From the NCBI RefSeq assembly GCF_034931005.1, contig NZ_JAYGIN010000015.1, forward strand, positions 62,001 to 126,000: a stretch of 64,000 bases of DNA, read 5' to 3'. Positions 36,754-45,438 of this stretch are shown piece by piece (within the stretch, counting starts at the first letter, position 1; every line of letters starts with the position of its first letter). The translations under genes were made by a program, and so were the position numbers. Below the pieces are notes generated by a model that saw only the letters and a program-made list of their open reading frames with translations, was not told the DNA's origin and made no database searches. This DNA is from Arcicella sp034931005 (GTDB lineage: Bacteria > Bacteroidota > Bacteroidia > Cytophagales > Spirosomataceae).

Positions 36754-36903
36754 TTAGAATAACGTATAAATAAATGGTGCAATAGCTGAGCCACCGCCAA
36801 TAACGATGAGTACACCGATTAATAACAATACAACAATAACTGGTAAGAGCCACCACTTTTTACGCTCTCTTAGAAAATTAAAAAGGTCTGATAAAAAATC
36901 CAT
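36754..36903 (-). CDS. DUF5989-family micro-membrane protein (49 residues)
   Basis: ATG at 36903, TAA at 36754. The product is 49 residues: a charged N-terminus MDFLSDLFNFLRERKKWWL, one hydrophobic helix LPVIVVLLLIGVLIVIGG and the ending SAIAPFIYTLF. The R-K-K-W-W-L-L-P and APFIYTLF motifs are those of DUF5989, a tiny family encoded beside SxtJ and NodU-type carbamoyltransferase genes. Short enough to be missed by most length cut-offs. Placed between SxtJ and the SGNH gene in the same direction, so part of the operon. Confidence 0.88.
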   Translation of the reverse strand: MDFLSDLFNFLRERKKWWLLPVIVVLLLIGVLIVIGGGSAIAPFIYTLF

Positions 36904-37005
36904 GATTGTGTTAATTTGATAATTTGGTTATCTGATAATTGGTTAATTTGAAGATAGAGTCTTTCTCTTTCGTTGCCAAATTACCTTATTATCAAATCTT
37001 CAAAT

Positions 37006-38187
37006 TCAGTTTATATCTTTTACTAATTGTTTAATCAAAATTTCATTTGCCAATGCCGTTGGGTGTTCGTCAAACGGGATAGCGTATTTATCATCGAGCG
37101 GGTTAAATAGTTTTGAATAATCTAAAACTTTCACGCCTTTTTGCTTTAACAAATTGATTATCAAAGAACTATTTACCGAAGTTGGATAAATAATTACATA
37201 AAAATTATCATTACCAAACTGTTCTTTATAAAGTTTTGCTGACTGAGCCATCACTTCGGCGGTCAATTCATAATCTTCATCCTTAATCTTGAAAGGATAG
37301 CCAATTTTGAATAATTTTAAGATATTACTTTTCAATAATTCCTCAAAAATCAAGCTTCTAATTTTACGACTATCTTTAAATAATCCATCATGTTTAAGTT
37401 CTTCGTCTACTTTATGAAAATAAGGGGCATTACCTCCGTTATAGCTAAAATTGGTCATTGTACCCAACACCCGATTTACGTGGTCATTGATATAAATGTA
37501 AATGCCAACTCCAGATTTTTCCTTGACAATATCCTTTAACTGATTGGTTTCTAAACGAGCCAACATTTGGTGTGGACCATAACCACTATATGCCAAATTG
37601 TAGGAACGATAGGTACTATCAAATTTTGCAAAGTAATACGGTAAAGTCTCATTACTTTGAACACCTTCGCCAAAAGTCATTGAACAACCAAAAAACTGAG
37701 CGTATTTTATTCGTGGCTTAGTGGTATCTATTGGCGTGACTCTCAAGCTATTAGCATCCGTTGAATAAGTGATACTATAAATAACTTTGCCGTCTTTTGT
37801 GCGTGTTCCTGTATGAATGGTATCGGGTTTTGGTTTATATCCTAAAACATTATCCCAATTCATTGAATGTGTTGGGCCTTCAATTTTGGGAGCAAGTTCT
37901 CCTTGTTTTTTCAAGATAATTCCACAAATCCATTCTAACAGAAGAACCGTTAAGAAAATCATCAAACCAGACATTACAACATTTTGTAACCACCCAATTT
38001 TCTGCTTAAAAGCATACCAAAACGAATACGCTAAAAAAGCATAAGTCAAGTATTTTGCAACGGGAGCAAGATTAATTCCTGCTACAATACCATTACCATC
38101 ACCTCTCAACAAGTCAAGCAGTAGCAATCCTGACGAACCCAAGACGCTTAATAGTAACAGTAAAAAGATGATTTTGAATGTATTCAT
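37006..38187 (-). CDS. Membrane-anchored SGNH/GDSL-type hydrolase
   Basis: 393 residues. Three N-terminal membrane segments (FKIIFLLLLLSVLGSSGLLLL; YLTYAFLAYSFWYAF; VVMSGLMIFLTVLLLEWICGI) precede an extracytoplasmic SGNH domain: block I FFGCSMTFGEGV (nucleophile Ser in GCS), a Gly in YSGYGPHQM, Asn in IYINDHVN, and the C-terminal D-x-x-H in FDEHPTALANEIL. Such enzymes acetylate or deacetylate polysaccharides. Its start overlaps the carbamoyltransferase stop by one base (TAATG), so tight coupling is likely. Confidence 0.87.
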   Translation of the reverse strand: MNTFKIIFLLLLLSVLGSSGLLLLDLLRGDGNGIVAGINLAPVAKYLTYAFLAYSFWYAFKQKIGWLQNVVMSGLMIFLTVLLLEWICGIILKKQGELAPKIEGPTHSMNWDNVLGYKPKPDTIHTGTRTKDGKVIYSITYSTDANSLRVTPIDTTKPRIKYAQFFGCSMTFGEGVQSNETLPYYFAKFDSTYRSYNLAYSGYGPHQMLARLETNQLKDIVKEKSGVGIYIYINDHVNRVLGTMTNFSYNGGNAPYFHKVDEELKHDGLFKDSRKIRSLIFEELLKSNILKLFKIGYPFKIKDEDYELTAEVMAQSAKLYKEQFGNDNFYVIIYPTSVNSSLIINLLKQKGVKVLDYSKLFNPLDDKYAIPFDEHPTALANEILIKQLVKDIN

Positions 38188-40052
38188 TAGTCTAACTTAA
38201 ATTCGTCCTTCCAGTCGTCTTTTTCTCCCCACTCTGGTTGATTTCTTTTATCAAAAATAAAATTACCTACTACCAAATAGTCCATTTCTGTACGCATAAG
38301 GCATTTATAAGCATCTTCTGGTGTACAAACGATAGGCTCGCCACGCACGTTGAAGCTGGTATTTACCACCAAACCATAACCTGTTTGTTGCTTAAATTGG
38401 TCAATTAAAGTCCAATATCTTGGGTTGGTTTCCTTATGAACCGTTTGAATACGAGCCGAGAAATCAATGTGTGTAATTGATGGTAAATCTGAACGGAGAT
38501 AGTACAATTTCTCCATCAAAGGCAAGGCACGGTAATTATCAGGTAATTTCTTTCTACGTTTTTCTTGAACCCCGTGTACCAAAAGCATATACGGCGAAGT
38601 ACCTTCCAATTCAAAATATTCAGCGGCATCTTCTGCCAAAACCGAAGGAGCAAACGGACGGAAACCTTCACGATATTTAATCTTGAGGTTTAGTTTTTTC
38701 TGCATTTCTTCGTTTCTTGCATCGCCCAAAATACTGCGTCCACCCAAGGCACGAGGACCAAATTCCATTCTACCTTGAAACCAACCGACTACGTTTCCGT
38801 CTGCCAAAGCAGTGGCAGTTTTAGCCGCTAATTCTTCAAAGTTTTCGTAATAAGTATAAACGGCATTGTATTTTTTCGCCATCAAACGTGTATCAACATC
38901 TGAATATTCTGGGCCTAAATAAGAGCCTTTCATTTCGTCTAAAGCTCCTGCTGTATGCTTGCGTTCTTGTCCGAAGTAAATATATTCTCCCACTAATGCC
39001 GCACCCAAAGCTCCACCTGCATCACCTGCGGCTGGTTGGATATAAACATTTTTGAAAATCTTTTCGTTTTGCAATTTTCCATTGGCAACGCAGTTTAACG
39101 CAACACCACCCGCCAAACAAATATTATCAGAACCTGTTAATCTTTTGGCTTCTTTTGCCATTAAAATCACGATTTCTTCCGTAACAATTTGAGCCGCTAA
39201 AGCAAAATCACAGTGTTCTGGTTGAAGATTTGTTTCAGATTCACGACGAGCAAAACCGAAAAGTTTTTCCCATTCTTTATCTTTCACCATGCGGAGTCCA
39301 GTGGCATAATCAAAATATTTTTGATTTAACCAAATAGAGCCATCAGGGTGAATATCAATCAGTTTTGTACGGATAATATCAGCATAACGCTTTGTATTTT
39401 CTGAATTTGGGTCGCCATACGGAGCAAGACCCATCAATTTATATTCACCAGAATTTACTTTAAATCCTGCAAAATAAGTGATTGCAGAATATAACAAACC
39501 CAATGAGTGTGGAAATTGCAATTCTTTCAGAATGGTCATATCCTTACCTTTTCCATGACAAATAGAAGCCGTAGCCCATTCGCCAACACCGTCGATAGTC
39601 AATACGGCGGCTTCTTCAAAAGGAGAAGGATAAAATGCACTGGCAGCGTGCGAAAGGTGATGTTCTGGAAAAAGAAGTTTAACTTTTTTCTTGTCGAATT
39701 GACCGATTTTGAAAAGTTCGTCGTACAACATTCTCTTCAAAAACATCTTTTCCTTTAACCAAACAGGGATTGAAGTCAAAAACGAGCGAAGTCCACTTGG
39801 TGAAAAAGCATAATAGGTTTCTAACAAACGCTCAAATTTTAAAAGCGGTTTGTCATAGAAAACAATCGCATCTAATTTATCCAAAGACAATCCAGACTCC
39901 ATCAAACAATATTCAACGGCTTTGGTAGGGAAGGCAGGGTCGTGTTTAATACGAGTGAAGCGTTCTTCTTGAGCAGCGGCAATAATTTCGCCGTTTTGTG
40001 TAATAGTGGCGGCTGAGTCGTGATAAAATGCTGATATTCCTAATATATTCAT
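38187..40052 (-). CDS. NodU/CmcH-type O-carbamoyltransferase
   Basis: 621 residues from the ATG at 40052 (MNILGISAFYHDSAATI, the usual family start); an upstream in-frame ATG at 40082 adds ten residues. N-terminal Kae1-like domain with the adenylate site (EHHLSHAASAFYPSPF, TIDGVGEWATASI, AGGVALNCVANGKL) and C-terminal YrdC-like domain (FQGRMEFGPRALGGRSILGDAR, VNTSFNVRGEPIVC). It uses carbamoyl phosphate and ATP to carbamoylate a sugar hydroxyl. First gene of the cluster with SGNH, DUF5989, SxtJ and two glycosyltransferases, so the target is probably a surface polysaccharide or glycolipid sugar. Confidence 0.93.
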   Translation of the reverse strand: MNILGISAFYHDSAATITQNGEIIAAAQEERFTRIKHDPAFPTKAVEYCLMESGLSLDKLDAIVFYDKPLLKFERLLETYYAFSPSGLRSFLTSIPVWLKEKMFLKRMLYDELFKIGQFDKKKVKLLFPEHHLSHAASAFYPSPFEEAAVLTIDGVGEWATASICHGKGKDMTILKELQFPHSLGLLYSAITYFAGFKVNSGEYKLMGLAPYGDPNSENTKRYADIIRTKLIDIHPDGSIWLNQKYFDYATGLRMVKDKEWEKLFGFARRESETNLQPEHCDFALAAQIVTEEIVILMAKEAKRLTGSDNICLAGGVALNCVANGKLQNEKIFKNVYIQPAAGDAGGALGAALVGEYIYFGQERKHTAGALDEMKGSYLGPEYSDVDTRLMAKKYNAVYTYYENFEELAAKTATALADGNVVGWFQGRMEFGPRALGGRSILGDARNEEMQKKLNLKIKYREGFRPFAPSVLAEDAAEYFELEGTSPYMLLVHGVQEKRRKKLPDNYRALPLMEKLYYLRSDLPSITHIDFSARIQTVHKETNPRYWTLIDQFKQQTGYGLVVNTSFNVRGEPIVCTPEDAYKCLMRTEMDYLVVGNFIFDKRNQPEWGEKDDWKDEFKLD

Positions 40053-40253
40053 GAAATAGTTTTCTGGGTATTTGAAGTACAAAAGTACGACGGTTTGAGG
40101 GAAAAGCCAATTTTGAGTAGGTAAGTAGATTATAAAATTATTAAAAGGCTATTTGTAGGTTCTTATCTTGCATGATTTCTAATATTATAGCTTCTTATCA
40201 TACATAGTTTTATTATATTTAAAGACGCAAGAAAATATTAAAATGGTTACATT

Positions 40254-41207
40254 TCATAAAAGCAATTTTACTTTCTTCCCTAAATCCTTAGAATACAACT
40301 CTGCTCCTCTTTTATTTAAGTGCTGAGAGTTATAGAAATATTGACGATTGTAGCAAAGGGAATCCTTAGAATAATCTAAAAAATGACAATGGTATTTCTT
40401 GGCGGATTCGGTGCATAAATTAATTAATTCAGCTTTGTTTTTATAATAGGGTTGCACTTCAAAATATTCTGGAGCGTACACCAAAAATACTTTAATATTT
40501 TCACGCTGACAAAATGCTAAAAACTCCTTAAATTGGCGTTTTACTTCTTTGTTAAAAGTATATTTTGCTCCTTTAGGAAATCGTTTTTTAAATCTCTCAA
40601 AATCTTGATTCCAAGCGTAGTTATTACCTCGATAACCTTTATAATTTGCCGTAGAATCGTATAAATTCGGATAATTTAAAAAAGTAAAAAATCCCTCAAA
40701 CGCTAAATTTTGCAGGTTTCTATATTTTAATAAAGGAATATTTCTTTGATAAACGTCAAATTCTCCTTTATGTCCACGAATGGTTTCTTGCAAAATAGTA
40801 TCCTGAATATAAGGCAAAAATTGTTGGTAATCCGCTACGTCTGCTCGCTTTGAAAACCCATAAACATCTACATTTTGAATAATGTATTTAGGTTTGCGAT
40901 TGTGCTGTAAATACATTTTGAAACGAGCATATTGCATATCAAAATGCCAAGCGGAAAGCCCTAAATTGTAGGAATTAAGGGACAAAGTGGAATCTATAAT
41001 TTTGGGAGAAACATGAAATGCCGCCCGTGAAGAACCCATCATGAGCAGGTCGGCATTCATCTTGGAAGAATACAAATCATTCCAAGAAGCAAAATAATCA
41101 TTTCGAGACTTCCGAAGTCCAGCATCCACCATGTACGATAAGGCGTAAAGACTCAGTACAAGCAGTAAACAAAGCACAAAAACTTTCTTGAAAAATTGAA
41201 TTATCAT
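40254..41207 (-). CDS. Membrane-anchored SGNH-like protein
   Basis: 317 residues. An N-terminal anchor (FFKKVFVLCLLLVLSLYALSYMVDAG) precedes a domain with LLMMGSSRAAFHVSP (block I-like G-S-S) and the C-terminal SQHLNKRGAELYSKDL (HLN in place of D-x-x-H). This layout matches DltD/AlgX-like or DUF1574-like proteins involved in acyl transfer to surface polymers. No canonical catalytic triad can be confirmed. It overlaps the upstream lipoprotein gene by four bases (ATGA). Confidence 0.7.
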   Translation of the reverse strand: MIIQFFKKVFVLCLLLVLSLYALSYMVDAGLRKSRNDYFASWNDLYSSKMNADLLMMGSSRAAFHVSPKIIDSTLSLNSYNLGLSAWHFDMQYARFKMYLQHNRKPKYIIQNVDVYGFSKRADVADYQQFLPYIQDTILQETIRGHKGEFDVYQRNIPLLKYRNLQNLAFEGFFTFLNYPNLYDSTANYKGYRGNNYAWNQDFERFKKRFPKGAKYTFNKEVKRQFKEFLAFCQRENIKVFLVYAPEYFEVQPYYKNKAELINLCTESAKKYHCHFLDYSKDSLCYNRQYFYNSQHLNKRGAELYSKDLGKKVKLLL

Positions 41208-41746
41208 TGTGCAATTTTACCGTTAATCTTAAAATCTTTTTTATCCCCAAACACCACTTTTTGAAACCCATCAATTTGATAATCAGATAGTTGCTCATTA
41301 ATCAGTGACAATTTCAAATGCTTTTCGGACTGATACAAATAGTTTTCATTGCTTACTAAAGCTTCAATCTGGGTTGTCTTCCCTCCTACTTTGCTGATAG
41401 TCAAATATTTAACAGGCAATTTTTCGGTTTCTTTCAAAACGTACTTCATTCCGTTGGCAGAACTATCAATGCTATAACTGCTAATATAGGCAGGTTTATT
41501 CAAATCTATCTGCGTGAATAGTTCCAATTCTTTTGTCCAATCAACTGATTTAACCTGCTGTTTTTCAGATTTTTCAGCCATTGAAATAGTCTTTTGAATC
41601 ATCGGTTTTCTCTTTTGCAAAACTTGAATTTGCTGCTCGATTAATCCCTTCAAATCAAAATATTTTTTCGTTTGTCTTTCTTGGTTTTCAGCTTCGCAAG
41701 AGGTCAAAAAAGCACTTAATATCAATAAATAAGTCAATTGTCTCAT
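41204..41746 (-). CDS. Small lipoprotein of unknown function
   Basis: 180 residues from the ATG at 41746, chosen because it begins a lipoprotein signal (MRQLTYLLILSAFLTSC); the longer frame to 41818 puts 24 residues before it. The mature part is mostly charged with a helical first third (KGLIEQQIQVLQKRKPMIQK) and a beta-rich end. No family recognised. Four-base overlap with the SGNH-like gene suggests they work together at the envelope. Confidence 0.75.
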   Translation of the reverse strand: MRQLTYLLILSAFLTSCEAENQERQTKKYFDLKGLIEQQIQVLQKRKPMIQKTISMAEKSEKQQVKSVDWTKELELFTQIDLNKPAYISSYSIDSSANGMKYVLKETEKLPVKYLTISKVGGKTTQIEALVSNENYLYQSEKHLKLSLINEQLSDYQIDGFQKVVFGDKKDFKINGKIAQ

Positions 41747-41833
41747 ATAAAATCTTAACATTTCTGTAAAATTAAAGACAAATTCGGTGGTTTTGACGAA
41801 AGTCCTCAATAAAGACAAAACTATGGATATTAA

Positions 41834-41866
41834 AAAAGGGTTTCAACACATTGTTAAAACCCTTTT
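41834..41866 (-). terminator. Terminator of the LytTR/LytS pair
   Basis: AAAAGGGTTT and AAACCCTTTT form a stem with a 13-base loop; on the minus strand a run of T follows. Fifteen bases beyond the regulator stop. Confidence 0.8.
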
Positions 41867-41880
41867 GGTAGACATTATTC

Positions 41881-42618
41881 TTATAAACTCAATAGTTCTT
41901 TAAAACGAATTGCTTGACGACGTGAGATTTCGATTTTATCTCCACTTTCACGCAAGGTTACTTGCAAACCTCCTGAAAACCAAGGCTCTATCTTTTGAAT
42001 GTATTTTAAATTGATGATATGCTTACGGTTGGCACGGAAGAAAATTTTAGGGTCTAATCGGTCTTCCAAAGCATTTAATGATTTCAAAACTAAAGGCTTT
42101 TGGTCGTCAAAATAAAGACGAACATAATTACCCATTGATTCAAAAAGGCGAACATTTCCTAAACGCACAAACCAACATTTTTCTCCGTCTTTTACAAATA
42201 CTTGGTCGTTTTCAGAAAGTACGGTTGTGTTGTCTTTTGTGGTTTCAGTCAATTGTTTTTGACGGTCAAATTCTTCCTCAACCTTCTGAACGGCTTCGCT
42301 AAGTCGGTGTAATTCAATGGGTTTCAAAAGATAATCCAAAGCATTAAACTCAAAAGCCTTGATGGCATATTCATCGTAGGCAGTCGTAAAAATGACTTCT
42401 GGAACGTATCCTTCAAGGTCAGTCAGCAAATCGAAACCCGTTTTTCCTGGCATTTGAATATCCAAAAACAAAAGGTCTGGATGCAATTGGTCAATCAACT
42501 CAACGGCTTCCTCCGCATTGGCGGCTTCACCAACGATATTAATTTTTGGAAAATTTTCAAGCAAGCGTTTCAGTTCATTTCTTGCCAAACGTTCATCATC
42601 TACGATTAGAGCTTTCAT
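41881..42618 (-). CDS. LytTR-family response regulator
   Basis: 245 residues. Receiver domain with phospho-acceptor Asp53 in LLFLDIQMPG, preceded by VDDER, with TTAYDEYAIKAFEF and LLKPIEL. A charged linker leads to a LytTR DNA-binding domain (VRLFESMGNYVRLYF, FFRANRKHIINLKYIQKIEPW, EISRRQAIRFKELL). Downstream partner of the LytS-type kinase 68 bp upstream on the same strand; a classic Bacteroidota pair. Target genes unknown. Confidence 0.93.
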   Translation of the reverse strand: MKALIVDDERLARNELKRLLENFPKINIVGEAANAEEAVELIDQLHPDLLFLDIQMPGKTGFDLLTDLEGYVPEVIFTTAYDEYAIKAFEFNALDYLLKPIELHRLSEAVQKVEEEFDRQKQLTETTKDNTTVLSENDQVFVKDGEKCWFVRLGNVRLFESMGNYVRLYFDDQKPLVLKSLNALEDRLDPKIFFRANRKHIINLKYIQKIEPWFSGGLQVTLRESGDKIEISRRQAIRFKELLSL

Positions 42619-42686
42619 ATTATTCAGTTATCAGTTTTTAGAATATTGCTAATCCAAATTGTAAATCTGGACGAGTGTTGATATTA

Positions 42687-43778
42687 TCAACCCACCTTCA
42701 CCAAATTAGTAATCTTCGTCAAAGGGTTCGCTTTTTCTGATTCTATTTGTGGAATTGGAATTGTGATTTCAGCCGTTACTACATCTTTGGCTGATTGAAA
42801 TATTTTAAATTTTGATTCTGGACCAAACAATAATTCCAAGCGGTGAGCAGTATTTTGCAAGCCAAATCCTTCCGATTCTGTACTTTCCAAAACGCCTGTA
42901 TTACTGATAGTCATCAACAAAACTTTATCAATTACTTGTGCTTCCAAACTCACAAAACCACCTTTTACGGGTTTTGACACACCGTGTTTGATAGCATTTT
43001 CTACCAAAGTTTGTAACAACATGGGTGGCACTTGTACCGTCAATGATTCGGGGTAAATATTCTTCCGAACTTGTAAACGCTCTTCGTAACGGATTTTTTC
43101 TAAGGCTAAATAATCTTCAACCGTTCTTAATTCCTCCGAAAGTGAAACCGTTTTTCGTCTATCTGCTAACAAAGAACTTCTCAGAATATTAGATAATTGC
43201 GTAACGGCTTTTTGGGCTTTATCGGGGTCTTCCAAAATCAAGGCACGGATTGAATTTAGAGCATTAAACATAAAATGCGGATTCATTTGAGCCCTCAAAA
43301 CCTTCGATTCTGTTTCTTTTACGGATGATTCTAAGCGGATTTTATCTACTTCAACCTCTGATTTCCGTTCAAAATAATGAGAAGCGTAATAGAAAAGAGT
43401 CCAAATCATTAAGGGTTTCGCCCAATTGAAAATATATTGTAGGATAAAGAAAAACGACCATAAATCAGCCTCTTCGTGTTCCCGTAAAAGATATGAGTCG
43501 AGTGGAATGTTTGCTAAAGCCATAAAAATTGACATTGTTGCTACTGCCAATAGAATACGGGGCATTACCATTTCAATGGGAAGTTCTACCCAACCATATT
43601 TTTTAATGATTTTTCTGAAATTATTGGTCATTAAAATAGCAATCACAACATTCAAGACGGCAGCAACAAACCAGTCAAGCGACCACCCATAATTATTGGC
43701 GTATATCAACGCTTCGTTGGCAAGCCAAGCCGACCAGCCAAAGATTTGTAATGTCCAATATAGTTTTGTTCTTGACAT
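42687..43778 (-). CDS. LytS-like sensor histidine kinase
   Basis: 363 residues. Four membrane segments occupy residues ~15-150, followed by a coiled helix and the His_kinase domain QMNPHFMFNALNSIRALI (phospho-acceptor His in NPHF), a helical DHp-like part and a HATPase_c with TLVENAIKHGVSKP and GFGLQNTAHRL. No extracytoplasmic sensor domain. Pairs with the LytTR regulator immediately downstream. Confidence 0.93.
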   Translation of the reverse strand: MSRTKLYWTLQIFGWSAWLANEALIYANNYGWSLDWFVAAVLNVVIAILMTNNFRKIIKKYGWVELPIEMVMPRILLAVATMSIFMALANIPLDSYLLREHEEADLWSFFFILQYIFNWAKPLMIWTLFYYASHYFERKSEVEVDKIRLESSVKETESKVLRAQMNPHFMFNALNSIRALILEDPDKAQKAVTQLSNILRSSLLADRRKTVSLSEELRTVEDYLALEKIRYEERLQVRKNIYPESLTVQVPPMLLQTLVENAIKHGVSKPVKGGFVSLEAQVIDKVLLMTISNTGVLESTESEGFGLQNTAHRLELLFGPESKFKIFQSAKDVVTAEITIPIPQIESEKANPLTKITNLVKVG

Positions 43779-43901
43779 GAATTTTAATTAAAGTTTTACC
43801 TTTAGACAACAACAATTTAGCGTAATCGTGTGGAAAACGTTGGGAAAATTGAGTAAACGGAAAGTAATGTGGATAAACGGAAGATTTTGAAAGGTCAATT
43901 A

Positions 43902-44555
43902 TTATGATAGACCTTCCAAGTGCGAAACATCACAGGCTAATTCAACGGTAAATTTTGATGTTTTATAATCGTAAATCAATTTGTACAAACATAAATTAGC
44001 GTGGTCGAAAGTATCCATTTCGTGCAGAGGACGTTCCATTAAATGGGTCAAGAGAATACGAATGGCACGCCCGTGCATAGCGACTAAAACGGTTGTTTCT
44101 TCGGGACGGCTAAGAATTATTTCAAAAACGGGTTTCTGACGGGCTACCACATCTTCTGGACTTTCACCGCCTTCCGATGGCATATCGGTTTTGCCTTCAA
44201 CCCAACTATCAATCAAAATTTTATAATATTCATTATCACGACTGTTTGGGATTTTACCTTCACGCACGCCCCAACTAATCTCATTTAAGCCTTCATATTG
44301 TTCCCAAGAATGTCCTTTTTCGATAAATTTCTTTACCGACTGATGCGTTCTTTGTAAAACTGAGGTATAAATTTTATCGAAGTCAAGATGTTGATAAGCT
44401 TGAAAAAAAGCTTCAGCTTGAGCTTGTCCCAACTCATTGAGAGAAGAATCTACGCCACTTCCTTGAACAACTCCCTGACGGTTGAAATCAGTTTCTCCGT
44501 GACGAATTAAATAAATGGTCTTGGTATGATGAATTGGTGGCTGGTCGTTAGACAT
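43902..44555 (-). CDS. Histidine-phosphatase (phosphoglycerate-mutase-like) family protein
   Basis: 217 residues. Catalytic RHGETDFNRQG (His in LIRHGE) near the N-terminus, Y-T-S-V-L-Q-R-T-H in the second segment and VAMHGRAIRILL carrying the second His. This is the cofactor-dependent branch; substrates in the family range from phosphoglycerate to sugar phosphates and alpha-ribazole phosphate. Not the glycolytic mutase, which here is gpmI. Confidence 0.9.
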   Translation of the reverse strand: MSNDQPPIHHTKTIYLIRHGETDFNRQGVVQGSGVDSSLNELGQAQAEAFFQAYQHLDFDKIYTSVLQRTHQSVKKFIEKGHSWEQYEGLNEISWGVREGKIPNSRDNEYYKILIDSWVEGKTDMPSEGGESPEDVVARQKPVFEIILSRPEETTVLVAMHGRAIRILLTHLMERPLHEMDTFDHANLCLYKLIYDYKTSKFTVELACDVSHLEGLS

Positions 44556-44829
44556 TGATTCGTAAGGTTAAATTTGAGCGAAAAGCGATTTGCAAAAGTA
44601 AATAGTCCAACAATCTTTTGAGAGAAAATTGACTTCCTACAACCACTGCCTTCTATTAGACATTTGTAGTTACTAATTTTCACGCAAAAGTACAGGTTTT
44701 CAGTCAAAAGCGAACACATATTTAAAGATTGATGGTAAACTAAGACATATTGATAATATTTTTGCTAAATGATAGCAGGATTTGACTCAAACAATTGCGT
44801 TATTCATGAACTAAAAAACAATAGATAAA

Positions 44830-45249
44830 ATGATAAATACCTCAGTTTCATTGGAAATGCTCAATAAAATGAGCGAAAATAATATGGTTGGACTTCTTGG
44901 CATAGAGTTTACCGAACTAAATTCAGCATATATCTGTGCTAAAATGCCAGTTGATAACCGAACCAAACAACCAATGGGACTTTTACATGGCGGAGCGTCG
45001 GTAGTTTTGGCGGAATCATTGGGCAGTATTGCTTCTTATTTATCCATTGACCCCGAAAAACAAGCAGCAGTTGGCGTAGAAATCAATGCAAATCATTTAA
45101 AATCTGCTCGTGATGGTTACGTTTATGCCAAATGCACGCCTTTGAAAGTAGGCAGAACTATGCACATTTGGGACATAAAAATTACTAACGAAGCTGGCGA
45201 TTTAGTTTGTGTTAGTCGATTGACTACGGCAATTATTGAGAAGCGTTAA
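44830..45249 (+). CDS. Hotdog-fold thioesterase (YdiI/PaaI/MenI-like)
   Basis: 139 residues. Motif QPMGLLHGGASVVLAESLGSIAS contains the HGG and catalytic Glu arrangement of the 4-hydroxybenzoyl-CoA/DHNA-CoA thioesterase group, followed by VGVEINANHLKSARDGYVYAKC and RTMHIWDIKI. A role in releasing 1,4-dihydroxy-2-naphthoate for menaquinone would complement menF in this window, but is inference; phenylacetyl-CoA is another possible substrate. Confidence 0.88.
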   Translation: MINTSVSLEMLNKMSENNMVGLLGIEFTELNSAYICAKMPVDNRTKQPMGLLHGGASVVLAESLGSIASYLSIDPEKQAAVGVEINANHLKSARDGYVYAKCTPLKVGRTMHIWDIKITNEAGDLVCVSRLTTAIIEKR

Positions 45250-45313
45250 GAAACAAAAATCGGTAAATTTGATATAGCTAAGATTTTCACAAAACTTGTT
45301 TTACGAAATCAGC

Positions 45314-45346
45314 AACGTAGTCAGCGTTTTGAACGCTGACTACGTT
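45314..45346. repeat. REP-like perfect palindrome after the thioesterase gene
   Basis: AACGTAGTCAGCGTT (45314-45328) and its exact complement (45332-45346) with loop TTG. It lies 65 bases after the thioesterase stop and upstream of the next promoter; it has no U run on either side and is better viewed as a palindromic repeat than a terminator. Confidence 0.75.
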
Positions 45347-45386
45347 AACTTTATCCTAAACTCCGTCCTCCAAACAACAAACTCCA

Positions 45387-45417
45387 TTTCCCAAACAATA
45401 TTTCCTGCCTAACTTTG
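45387..45417 (+). promoter_or_regulatory. Promoter of the TPR membrane protein gene
   Basis: TTTC at 45387-45390, a 19-base spacer and TAACTTTG at 45410-45417: close to the Bacteroidota consensus TTTG-N19-TAnnTTTG. The ATG follows at 45439. Confidence 0.6.
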
Positions 45418-45438
45418 TTCTAAGAAAAACAACCAATT

